64,000 nucleotides of DNA. Origin: Euglena gracilis. Its lineage: Eukaryota > Euglenida > Euglenophyceae > Euglenales. This document shows, piece by piece, positions 53,861 through 62,890 of this stretch; the first letter of the stretch is position 1; each line of letters begins with the position of its first letter. The stretch spans positions 29,727,778 to 29,791,777 of the forward strand of contig CP154957.1 of NCBI GenBank assembly GCA_039621445.1, read 5' to 3'. Both the position numbers and the translations under genes were made by a program. The notes under the pieces are model-generated. The model did not search any database. It saw only the letters and a list, made by a program, of their open reading frames with translations, and was not told the origin of the DNA.

Positions 53861-54483
53861 TCCCCAGATCCCCTCTGCTGCGATATCAACCTTGTTGTGT
53901 CCATCGACAGGAGCTGAGTGCGCGCAGCCCGTGTCTGCGTTCGCTCATTTGCTGCCGCACGCTGCCCCCCAGGCGGCTGTGGCTGCCTCCCAGGCTGCTG
54001 TGGCCGCCCCCCAGGCCACGGTGGTGGCTGCCCCCCAGGCGGCTGTGGCTGCCTCTGAGATGTTCACCCATTCTCCGTATGTGCCCATTCCGAACCATTT
54101 CCCGGCGGCGGGCGGGGACGCGGTGCCCCCTCCGCCTGCTGCCTTCCCGGTGTGTACGGGCCGGCAACCCCCCATGCCGCCGGCCTGTGCCACGCCGTCC
54201 CCGTTCCTCTCACACCATTTCCTGCCAGCGCACCCCCATACCCAGTGCGCCCCGTGCATCCCCTGTCCCGATGGAGCCTTCGCCACCCATGGCTCCTTCC
54301 CGTTGCACCTCCAGGACCCGTCCTCAGCCTCAAGGCGGCGAGATGGCACCACCGCCGGTGTCTGCGTCCTCAACCCCCCCAACGCAGGCCCGGTGAGTCC
54401 CGGCCCTTTCCGGCCCCAACCCGGAGGCCACCCATTTTCCCCTACCCACGGCTACCCATGCCAGCCCACCGCCCCGGGGGTGG
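53861..54483 (+). other. Pro/Ala-rich post-pol region
   Basis: The frame 53799-54755 encodes low-complexity sequence with a short repeat (APQAAVAASQAAVAAPQ at 53967 onward) and many Pro and His residues. It may be a tail of Pol or non-coding; codon use cannot decide. Confidence 0.4.
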
Positions 54484-54915
54484 TTGGAAAAGTCTGGCGT
54501 CAAACCGTACTGGGTAGCGGGGGGTGTATTTGTGGGGCTGCTGCTGCTGCTGCCGTTTCTTGCCTGCCGATTTGCCAGAGTGCCTGCTGCGCAGATCACC
54601 AAGACGCTGGCGGAGGCTGGGTACGTGGAGTCCACGCCGCTGCCTGCTGCGCAGTGGACCAAGACGCTGGCGGAGGCTGCGTACGTGGAGACTACACCGT
54701 CGGAGGCCAGCCGACGGATGGCAGCGGATGTCTCTGCCCCTGTCTTTCACACTGACACTGATACTGCGGAGGCAGGAGGAGGCTGGCGCCCAAGGTCGGA
54801 AGCCAGAGGCGGGCGGCAGCCAGGGGCAGAGCAGACCCCCCCCCAGCCGGCCAAGGGAAGACAACGGCGGGAGAGAGCGGGGGGCGGAGGCCACACAGAC
54901 AAGCCAGCGGCCTAA
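54484..54915 (+). CDS. Post-pol ORF with one transmembrane segment, 143 aa
   Basis: Starts MEKSGVKPYWVAGG and continues FVGLLLLLPFLACRFA, a good membrane helix, followed by a duplicated motif (AAQITKTLAEAGYVES and AAQWTKTLAEAAYVET) and an Arg/Gly-rich hydrophilic tail. It lies after pol, where some LTR elements have an extra or env-like gene. No glycoprotein features are seen (no signal cleavage site, Cys pairs or fusion peptide), so I do not call it env. It could be chance, but the 22-residue hydrophobic run and internal repeat argue for a real product. Confidence 0.4.
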   Translation: MEKSGVKPYWVAGGVFVGLLLLLPFLACRFARVPAAQITKTLAEAGYVESTPLPAAQWTKTLAEAAYVETTPSEASRRMAADVSAPVFHTDTDTAEAGGGWRPRSEARGGRQPGAEQTPPQPAKGRQRRERAGGGGHTDKPAA

Positions 54916-55910
54916 GGGGGACACCAGCCAGCCACCCCCCCCCCGATCCAGCGAGGGGAGGCAGACAGCCAAGGCAGCCAGGCACCCCCCCCCCCCAGGG
55001 GAGACAGGGAGCCAGGCAGCCGACCCAAAGACAGCCAGCCAGGCCCCCCCAGTGGGCACTGAGCCAAGCCACCCCCCCCCGGGGGGAACCGAAGGCAGCC
55101 AGCCCCCCAAGGGGAACCGAAGCCACCCCCCCCCTCAGGGGGAACCGAAGCCAGCCACGCCCCCAGCAGGGGGAACCGAAGCCAGCCAGGCCCCCAGGGA
55201 GAACCGAAGCCAGCCCCCCCCCCCCAGGGGGAACCGAACAAAGCCAGGCCCCCCCACGGGGAGCCGAAGCCAGCCCCCCCCCAGGTGGCACCGAACAGCC
55301 AAAGCCCCCCCATGGGGGACCACCAAGCCGAGAGGCCCCAGAGGGCCACCGAGCCAAGGCCCCCCAGAGGGCCACCGAGAGGCCCCAGAGGACCACCGAG
55401 CCAAGACCCCCCCCAGGGGGCGCCAGAGGCAACCAAGCCAGGACCCCCCCCCAGGGGGGGCCAGAGGCCACCAACCCAAGGCCGCCCCCCCCCAGGGGCC
55501 CAGAGAGAACGACCAAAGACCCCCCACACACCAGGGCAGAAGACCCCAAAGGGACCCCCCGGGCAAAAAAAGGCCCCCCGGACCGCCCCGGACCACAAAA
55601 AAAAAACGCCCCCGGACCTCCCCGGACCAAAAAAAAAGGCGCCCCCCCCCAGGGGCGCCTACACCCACCGGAGCCCCAGAGCGCCAAGCGAGAACCGAAG
55701 AGGGCGCAAGGAGCACCCCCCCCCCCAGAGCGCCACAGGAGAACCGAGCAGGCGCAAGGGAGAGAAAGGCACGCCCCCCCCCCCAGCCGGCCGAAGGAAG
55801 CCAGGCAGGGGGCAAAGGAGGCGAGCCGAAGACCCCCGAGGCACCAAAAAGACCCAAGGGAGCCCAAGGGACCGCCCCCCCCCCCAACCAGCCGGGGAGC
55901 GCACCGCCCC
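54830..55910 (+). repeat. C-rich degenerate tandem repeats
   Basis: About 1.1 kb of words such as CCCCCCAGGGGGAACCGAAG and CCAGCC, period roughly 25-35 bp, with C runs up to 13. Strand asymmetry is extreme: the + strand is C, A and G with few T. All frames are open only because T is rare, so the long ORFs on both strands here are not evidence of coding. Confidence 0.85.
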
Positions 55911-56301
55911 CCCGAAAGGCTCAACGCTCCGGGCTCTGCCCCCAGCCTGCAGGTCGGCGCGGCGCGGCTGCCAAGCCACCCAGCAGGACTGCGGCCCTCG
56001 CCCAGAGCCCGGATGAGTTCCACCCTCTCCCAAGGCGCGCGCCCACAGGAGTCTGCGGCAGGCCAGCCAGCAAACCGCCCGGGGACCAACGCCAGCCCCC
56101 GACCAGGCTCCTATAGCGCGCGAGGCCACACACGAGGGGCGCCAAACGCCAAAGACCAAGGCCACACCCCTGCCCTCCGTATACCCGAACCGCCCCGACG
56201 TTTGTTTGTACAATTCGTTCACCTCGCCAAAGAGGTGCGCATCGCCCCCCCGCTCCCGCCTCCGAGGTCAGCCGAAGGCGGGCGAGGCCGGGCGCCTCGG
56301 T

Positions 56302-56312
56302 AGGAAGGAGAG
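56302..56312 (+). other. Polypurine tract
   Basis: AGGAAGGAGAG directly upstream of the right LTR; all purine, in the position required for plus-strand DNA priming. Confidence 0.85.
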
Positions 56313-56915
56313 TGTGGGCGGCGGGAGGCGGCCTGGCGCCTGCGCACTGGAATTAGCGAATTTTCTACCCCATTCCGCTACTTTTTTTTACCTGTGTACT
56401 TTTCCCCCCCAGGGTCTCTCTGCCGAATGACTCATTCAAAGAATTGTGCATGCTGAAGGAAGGAATTTCAAAAATTGAATCTGAGTTCAAGGAAACAATT
56501 GTCCAAGAAGTTCAAAAAGTCAATCCGGAAGGTCAATCAAAAGGCAAAATTTCAAATTCAAAAAAAGGAAGAGCAAGCGGCGCTGGGAATCAAGGGGAAG
56601 GTGTTCTTCCCCCCCCCCCCCCGCTACCCTTTTTTTTTTAAGTTCAAACCAGGCTTTTCCTCCCCCCCCCTACTGCTTCAGAGGCACCCCCAAGGATTTA
56701 GCCAAAAATACAGTCCCCCCCTCCCAATTTTTGATTTTTTTGGCTGCCGGAACCCAGGTTCTGGCTGAATTCAGGGACCGAAATACACAAAAAAAGGGAA
56801 TATTTGGGGCGCGTGTGCCTATTTTTACCGGAGCGCCGGGTGACTGTTTTCACCCACTCGGCCTGCCGGGGAGCCCATTCCGCGCGCGGTCACCGAACCG
56901 GCGAGAGGGGAAAAC
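56313..56915 (+). repeat. Right LTR
   Basis: 603 bp, TGTGGGCGGCGGGAGGCGG to CGAGAGGGGAAAAC, colinear with the left LTR over its whole length. Differences cluster in C and T runs, with scattered substitutions. Confidence 0.95.
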
Positions 56916-56920
56916 TCCAG
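56916..56920. repeat. Target-site duplication TCCAG, right
   Basis: Second copy of the 5-bp duplication. Beyond it the DIRS RT frame resumes. Confidence 0.93.
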
Positions 56921-57723
56921 GAAGTTCAGTTGAAAACCCAGATGGGTTACCACTTGGGTGGGCTGCAGGGTGGACTTTTTCACATTGATTTTGAACCCAG
57001 AATTCAGTAAATCTGTGACAATTGTTTTCAGGTGATTTTGTAAAATGTTTTGGGTGGGGGCCACCAGCAAAATGTCGTCCAGGTAAATAAACACCTGGAT
57101 GCCCCTTTTTCTCCACAGTTTTTCGAACGTTTTCATCACTGACATGAAAATTTGGGACATTACATTTAGCCCAAAGCAGCCTGTTGGAAACTCCCAGGTC
57201 TGACCCCCCACCTGATGCCTTAAAATTGCCTTAGTCCTGGACCTAATGGAATATGAAAATAGGCATCCTTTAGGTCTATTTTGCTGCCCAGTGGCCTTTT
57301 TCCAAAACTGGAAAAATGTGTTGGATATGATCCAGCTTGAAAGGTTCTACTTGAAACTGCTGATTTATTTCTCTGCAGTCGCTGATCATTCTCCATTTGG
57401 TTGTTCCCCCTTCTGGTTTTGAAGTTAAAAACCATGGGATCAAATGCTGGGTTTCTGAATCCCAAACTCGTTTCACTGACCCAGTTTTTTCGTAATGCAG
57501 CAGAATGTTTTCTGCCTGGTTCAGGTCCAGGTTGGCTCTGGGTTTTGGGTGGGTGGACAATTTTGGGGGATTCACCCAGGGGGGTTGAATTCCATTTTTT
57601 TATCAATTGACACGTTGCTGGGGGGAGGGGGGCTTTTTTTGTCCACCATTTTAGACTTTTCTGAAGTCTCTGGTACAGGGGGGGTGTCTCCCCATTTTTC
57701 CTCCATGGAATGCATTTTCCCAA
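56921..57723 (-). pseudogene. DIRS reverse transcriptase, N-terminal part
   Basis: Leftwards: VFNFKTRRGNNQMENDQR or, one frame over, KPEGGTTKWRMISDCREINQ (fingers), HWAAKIDLKDAYFHIPLGP (first Asp), TWEFPTGCFGLNVMSQIF, then GIQVFIYLDDILLVAPTQ (catalytic YLDD at about 57075-57087) and VVTHLGFQLNFLE, where the Ty3 element interrupts it. At least two frameshifts occur (near 57300-57420 and 57220). A diverged fragment of the upstream linker lies at 62610-62890. Confidence 0.88.
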
Positions 57724-58697
57724 TTAGATGTTTTTCTGGGTGCTCGGTGGGGGGTGTTGGACATTGCACCCCTGGTGCCCCTGATGATTGACCCTTCTCT
57801 AAAGGAGGATGGGGGGGTGTGCATGCTCTGCTCACAGTCTCTCTGATCCTCCACTTTGTCATCGGCGTTGTCGATTGACATACCATAAGGGCCCCTTTTT
57901 GGGTCTCCCCCTTGTTTTGGTTTGCCCCTGCCATTGGCATTAACAAAGAATGTTGAGGGGGATTTGCCCCCTTGTCCTCCACTGCCCATTCGTGGGCATC
58001 CTCCTGGGGCTGCCACCGTACATTGAAACCCTCTGCTGGGGGACAGCCTATTAGCTTCCTAGGATTTTCTCCTTCTGATAATTGATGGCCCCAGTGGCCT
58101 TGAAATTGTTGATGTTGAGCGTGGTGATGGTGTTGGCTCCACTCTTGAAATTTGGACAGTCCCAATTGAATTCTCTTTGATCTTGGGCGTCATGCCCATT
58201 GAAAAACTTGGGGGGCTTCTGGGGGCCAATCCTTTTCCCCTGAGGGGGTTTGTAATGAAGAAATGGTTGGGGGGGTGTTGTGGACCTGTCCTGCCCCTGC
58301 CACTGGGCATCTGGACACCCTGGCCTTGGTATTGTTGGCCACCCTGGCCTTTGTTCCATCGGCTACCATGGCCATTGCTGTTGTGGCATCCATGGCGAAG
58401 CTTGCTGTTGTGGCCGCCATTGCCCAGCTTGAACAAGGTATTGGTGTAACTGGGATATGGGCCTCCATGGCCCTTGCCGTAGTGGCAATACAGCTGTCTT
58501 GGCTTTTGTGTCCTTCGGGTTTTTCTGACCACTGTCTGCCAAAGTCGCCACGGTTGCACCGCGCCATCTGGTCGTCCAGCTGTAGCGGCAGGCAGTTCTT
58601 GTTGTTCAGCGATCATCTTCGTGTTGGTAATTGCATTTTTAAGTGAAGTCTTGAATATGTCAACAAATTCTGATTTGATATTCTCTACGAGCGTCAC
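57724..58697 (-). pseudogene. DIRS gag-like ORF
   Basis: Leftwards: TLVENIKSEFVDIFKTSLKN (amphipathic helix), then a Gly/Asn/Gln/His-rich region (GNGGHNSKLRHGCHNSNGHG, KGQGGQQYQGQG) like an RNA-binding tail, then in another frame NPRKLIGCPPAEGFNVRWQP and PMTKWRIRETVSRAC leading to the RT linker. DIRS ORF1 proteins are poorly conserved, so the assignment rests on position. Frameshifts near 58160 break it. Confidence 0.6.
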
Positions 58698-58784
58698 CTT
58701 CTGGATTATTCGATTGACTCCACTCTTTCAAATTGCCTTGTCAAGGTTCTTTAATCGAAGTTCCTTTCTTCTGGTTGTCGAACG

Positions 58785-58935
58785 GCAAAATAAGAATCGG
58801 CCAACTCCGGCGAAAAAGGCACTAACCGAACCTCCTAATCAAACGCACCAGAAAAATCCAAAAACACCGCCGGCGAGCAAGGCATGGCCTCAAAAGGGCA
58901 AAGTGCGGAGCCCTAGGTGTCCCCAAGACCAGAGA
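58785..58935 (-). repeat. DIRS right inverted terminal repeat
   Basis: On the - strand it reads CTAGGGCTCCGCACTTTGCC, GAGGCCATGCCTTGCTCGCC, GGATTTTTCTGGTGCGTTTG and CGCCGGAGTTGGCCGATTC, matching the + strand at about 40985-41085. Confidence 0.8.
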
Positions 58936-59467
58936 GTCATGACAGCCCGAGCCAGAGACCACACATCAAAATGGGGCAAGGAAGACCCTCAGCCCTCAAG
59001 GTCCAGGCCCCAGCCTTACTTGCCCTCACACCAGGCGGATGGAACGTGGGCCAAGGAGGACAGCACTACAGTGGCCACGGGGGGCAGTTCTGCAAGAATC
59101 TGCCCACTGGAAGGGGGAAGAAAGGTCTGCAACAATCCTTTTCCCCAAAATCAGCCCACAACCCCATTCCAAGCGGGAATAGGATGTGCAGCGCCAGGAG
59201 GAAAAGCGATCCACAGAGGCCCATCAGGAGGAAGGGGAAGGATCCCCACCAGTATCTATTCCTCAATTCATAAATCTGCCTGTGAGATCAACAAAGGGGT
59301 GAGCCACAGAGGTCCCCCTATGGTATGGTCACCAACACCATCATTATCAAGGAGGGCAGATTGGCAAAAAAGGGGCAGTAAGCCCTGTTTTGCAATCCAA
59401 CAACAAGATACTCAGGAGAGAGAGAGAGAGAGAGAGGGAGAGCAGATAGGAGAGTGCATGCACATAC

Positions 59468-61020
59468 CTTTGGGTGCCTACTCTTGTTCTGGACCCAGTG
59501 TCTCACTTTTGACCTTTCTGGCATTGAACTTTTCAAGACTTCCAGCACGGCACAAACAAAGACAGGACTTCTTGGAGGTTCAATCAGTGACCCACACAAC
59601 CAGTGTAAGCATTTTGCTCCCTACAAAACAAATGGCATTCTTCAGTGGTTGTTCAATCTTGAATTAGGAATTGCAGACTTGGGGAATCCTACACCCCCTT
59701 CCTTCAGAACATTCCTTGGAATGTCTTTTGGCATTCGCGGGTCAAATTTGCCCAGTCCAAATTCCGACCTCGCCCTGATCTCCCCCCCATGTGCCCGAAT
59801 TGTCACCCCCCCCCCTGGGCAGTCATCCCTGGGCCCTGGGGGGGGGGGGCAACAAAAATGTACCCTGGAGGGAATTTGGGCAATCACGAAAAGGGGATCC
59901 TGATTTTTGTGCCCAGAAATGGACAGCCAAAAAAGGGACTGTGGGCAAAAAATCTAGGCAAGGCAGAAAATCCTCAGCTCCAAATGCCTTTATCCACTGG
60001 TCAGTTGTGTGCCCCACCGTACTTCTGTTCCCGTACGGGCGAAACAGAGTACCCCCCCACTTTGTGCCCTGACCCTCCCCCAACTGGGCAGTGACATCCA
60101 TCTCTTTGGTGTCTGCCCTGTTTAAGGGGAAATCTGGGCAAGTCAAAAGGGGAAAACCAAAAAGCAAAGTGCCCTGCAGGGCAAATCTCTACAAATGGTG
60201 GCTGGGAAATCACAAACCAAACCAGGAAAATGCTTACACTTGAATTGCAATGAAATCGCAGCAAAAAAAAAAGGTCAAACGCACAAGGAATGGCTTCAGC
60301 GGCTCCTCCTTCTTCCTATTCTTAGATTTTAATCTTCTGATTCGTCTTTCCGTAGATGTGTCGTTTTGCTTCATCTTGTCTTCAGATTCGTTCTCTTCTT
60401 CTTCAGCAGCTTGCACAGCAACTTCCACTCTTAGAATGATTGCAATCTCCTCCACTTCAGCCGCCTGAACACCAACAGATTGTACAGATTAAATTGCCAT
60501 GGCAGGGCTCTTCTGCTGCTGCGGAACTTCCAAAGCCCTGAAAACATACTCTTGCGACACAGGATGTACATGGTGATCAGCTTCATCTTCAATCACAGTC
60601 CTTGGACAGCGGTGGACGCCAATCTGCCCACATCTGCAGCTGCTGGACTGCATCTTCTGTACCCATGCTGTCATGGCTGTGGTCCATCTTCCCAGTCCAT
60701 CCTTCAGCATCTTTCTCGACACTTCCTCAGTGACATCTGGGCTGACCAAGCCCGGGAGCCGACTGATTGTACAGGGTGTTCACTGATTTTTTGGGTGCCT
60801 ACTCTTGGCCTGGACCCAGTGTCTCACTTTTGACCTTTCTGGCATTGAACTTTTCAAAACTTCCAGCACGGCACAAACAAAGACAGAACTTCTTGGAGGT
60901 TCAATCAGTGACCCACGCAATCAGTGTAAGCATTTTGCTCCCTACAAAACAAATGGCATTCTTCAGTGGTTGTGCAATCTTGAATTAGAAATTTCAGACT
61001 TGGTGAATCCTACACCCTGT
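59468..61020. repeat. Direct repeat pair flanking 1.1 kb
   Basis: Copies 59468-59695 and 60794-61020 share GGGTGCCTACTCTTG, TTCTTGGAGGTTCAATCAGT and CAAATGGCATTCTTCAGTGG. They differ at scattered positions. They could be LTR-like ends of a small element or a segmental duplication; no TG..CA ends or target duplication could be confirmed. Confidence 0.7.
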
Positions 61021-61192
61021 TCTGGGATTGTGCTGTTCTTTGTTTCAACCGTTGTTCTTTCTCCTTTGTTAACAATCTGGTGGTTGTTAAGTCAGGTCTG
61101 GGGTCCAGACTGGAGGATTGGCTGTTTCCTGCAAGTATATGTCCCCTGATTTCCTGCAGGTCCTGCCACAAACTTCTTATCCATGCTCAAAA

Positions 61193-61707
61193 TCATCTGT
61201 TTCTACAGTGTGCGCCAAACAGATTTAGAGCGTCTTCAGCTTTTTTCTGGGCCTGAAAAAGGTTTTGATCCAACCTGTTCCTTCTGTTTGGGGGTGCCTG
61301 GGGTACTCCTACATACATTTTCAGATCCTCAGAAGATTTTTTCAAAAGATCAAGGGGGGAGGGGAGGTCAGCCTTTGTCAAAAGGCCATAGCATCAGTAT
61401 GGGTGGGGTTAACGTGCGTGGGTGGTAAGAGAGCAGTCCAATCAGTGGGGGTTACCTCCTCTTCAGCTCCCATTGAAACATCTTCTTCAAATTAATTGTC
61501 ATTGGGTGCCTGGGGGGATGGTTGCTGCCCTTGGTTTTGATTTTGCCCCACTTGCATTTTCAGATTCTCAAATTCTTGTCTCATTCTTAGAATTTCTTGA
61601 ACATTTTGCTCCATCTGCAAATGATTTTGAACACCCGTGCAGAAAACCCGTGGGAAAAAAATCATGTAAAATAAACGTAACTGTGGGTTGTACTGCCTGC
61701 CTGCCAA
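61193..61707 (-). pseudogene. Broken gag-like ORF
   Basis: Leftwards: LQMEQNVQEILRMRQEFENL (coiled-coil helix), KMQVGQNQNQGQQPSPQAPN, a TAA, then VSMGAEEEVTPTDWTALLPP, a stop, LDLLKKSSEDLKMYVG and QKKAEDALNLFG. Same frame pieces separated by stops. Resembles the N-terminal Gag of a DIRS- or LTR-type element, but I cannot assign the family. Confidence 0.4.
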
Positions 61708-61924
61708 AACTCCAAAACTAACTGCAAAGACGAAAACAAAAAAATGAGAGTTAGGTATGAATGAAGCCAGTGGACGTATCTGAGAAACTCTCCTACTCTC
61801 TGAACTTGATCTTAATCTTGTTTTGAAGTTGTTTCTGACTTCTGTACTCTAGGCAGTTGGATGCCGCGGCTTCTTGCGCGCAAAGGCCAGAGCGCCGACG
61901 TCCCCAGTCTGGCTCTGCACGATC

Positions 61925-62605
61925 CCTCGGGCTCTGCACTTTGCCCTGGTGAAGCCATGCCTTGTTCGCCGGCGGTGATGTTTGGTAGTTCGTGGTGCGT
62001 TGGGGAGGAGGCCCTGCTTAGTGTCTATTTCACCGGAATTGGCTGATTCTTAAGTTCCCCTTCGACACCCAGAAGAAAGAGACAGAGTCTCTTACGAGCA
62101 AAAAGGATAAGTCCATATTACAACAAGAATGCCCAGAAGGATACGAACCAGACCAATATCACTTCACAAGTCAATATTGAATATCAATTTGACTTCAATG
62201 AACAATGCAGTGGAGAAGAATTTGGAGTTCTACAGTCGACATGAACTACCTGGAGCAGCAGTCGCCGCAGCAGATGGAGAACCTGGACTTGCGGACGACA
62301 CATGGCCAACCGTGGCCGCCCCTTCCACCCACATCTCACAACCAGAAATTTCCAAGCAAAAAAGCCCGCCCAGTGACGGCCACGGACTGTAGACCACAGT
62401 GGTCAGAAAGACCAGAAGGAGGAAAGAACCCCAGCCCAATACAGACAGCAACACCTGGGCATTCGTCCAAATTCCCAAGCAAGATGGGACAGCAAAGTCC
62501 CAGAGGATGCCAAAGACGGGGCCCACAATGCCACCCAGCTGGCAGGATACCTTTTGATCAAAAGTGGGGAAGATGGAATCAAGGACACGTTAGAACCATT
62601 TTTTT
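61925..62605 (+). repeat. DIRS terminal-repeat and leader fragment, + orientation
   Basis: TCTGCACTTTGCCCTGGTGA, CATGCCTTGTTCGCCGGCGG, CTGCTTAGTG and CACCGGAATTGGC correspond to the DIRS terminal-repeat core. It continues into CAATGCAGTGGAGAAGAATT, resembling 40700-40870. A gag-start-like frame follows (62205-62600). A truncated relative of the large element. Confidence 0.65.
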
Positions 62606-62609
62606 TAAA

Positions 62610-62890
62610 ATCCAACAGAATTTTATCTGCCTGGCTCAGGTCCAAGTTGGCTCTGAGTTTTGGGTGGGTGGACAGCTTTGGGGGATGTACCCAGGGGTAC
62701 TGAATTACATTTTTGATTAGTTGACATTTTGCTGGGGGAGCATTTTTTTGTCCACCATGTCATTTTTTTCTGAAGTCTCTGGTGCATGGGGGTGTCTCCT
62801 CATTTTTCTTCCATGGAATTCTCCAATGAGATCATTTTCATGAGGGATGGGTAGGGGGTGTTGGACATTTCACAGCCCCTAGAGCCCCTA
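62610..62890 (-). mobile_element. DIRS linker fragment
   Basis: Colinear with 57500-57790 of the large DIRS element (shared GTTTTGGGTGGGTGGACA, TTTCTGAAGTCTCTGGT, CATTTTTCTTCCATGGAAT-like segment). It abuts the preceding + oriented fragment, so opposite ends of two copies are joined here. Confidence 0.75.

Larger units (their letters stand above)
43366..56915 (+). mobile_element. Ty3/gypsy LTR retrotransposon (chromovirus-like) with a cytosine-methyltransferase-like domain, 13.55 kb
   Basis: Bounded by two LTRs (604 and 603 bp), a TCCAG target duplication, a primer site and a purine tract. Domain order: Pro-rich and acidic Gag N-terminus, coiled coil, capsid, GK-rich tail; DNA C5-methyltransferase-like domain; aspartic protease; RT; RNase H; integrase with HHCC and DDE; chromodomain; long Pro/Ala tail; small membrane-segment ORF; C-rich degenerate repeats. 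About 13.5 kb is more than twice a standard Ty3 element. Six in-frame stops (44831, 47732, 48389, 49579, 49906, 53249) and at least four frame changes make it defective. RT before integrase plus a C-terminal chromodomain place it with chromoviruses. Confidence 0.95.
40922..58935 (-). mobile_element. DIRS-like (tyrosine-recombinase) retrotransposon, interrupted
   Basis: Reading leftwards on the - strand: gag-like ORF (58697-57572), RT (57600-56921, then 43360-43220 after the insertion), RNase H (43220-42650), Dam-like methylase domain (42640-42300) and tyrosine recombinase (42200-41330). The ends carry inverted terminal repeats: a core of CATGCCTTGCTCGCCGGCGG, TTTTTCTGGTGCGTTTG and CGCCGGAGTTGGC occurs in + orientation at about 40995-41085 and inverted at about 58790-58910. 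An internal complementary region lies at 41228-41335. This set is diagnostic of DIRS elements, which lack an integrase and use a tyrosine recombinase. Several frameshifts show it is no longer intact. The Ty3/gypsy element at 43366-56915 sits inside it. Confidence 0.9.
58936..61860. other. Mosaic of decayed retroelement sequence
   Basis: No intact gene. Two direct repeats of about 225 bp (59468-59695 and 60794-61020, about 94 percent identical by eye, sharing GACCCAGTGTCTCACTTTTG and ACTTCCAGCACGGCACAAAC) flank about 1.1 kb. The - strand holds broken frames with plausible protein: EMDVTAQLGEGQGTKWGGTL (60100-59640) and DLLKKSSEDLKMYVGVPQ (61360-61200). A GA microsatellite lies at 59414-59442. 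Probably a second DIRS-like or related element, heavily degraded. Confidence 0.5.

Noticed and set aside
54692-56089. 465-aa - strand and 530-aa + strand ORFs
   Set aside because: Open only because the C-rich repeats lack T on one strand; both strands are open at once.
53252-56312. Retroviral-type envelope gene
   Set aside because: Only one short hydrophobic helix is present, without glycoprotein features.
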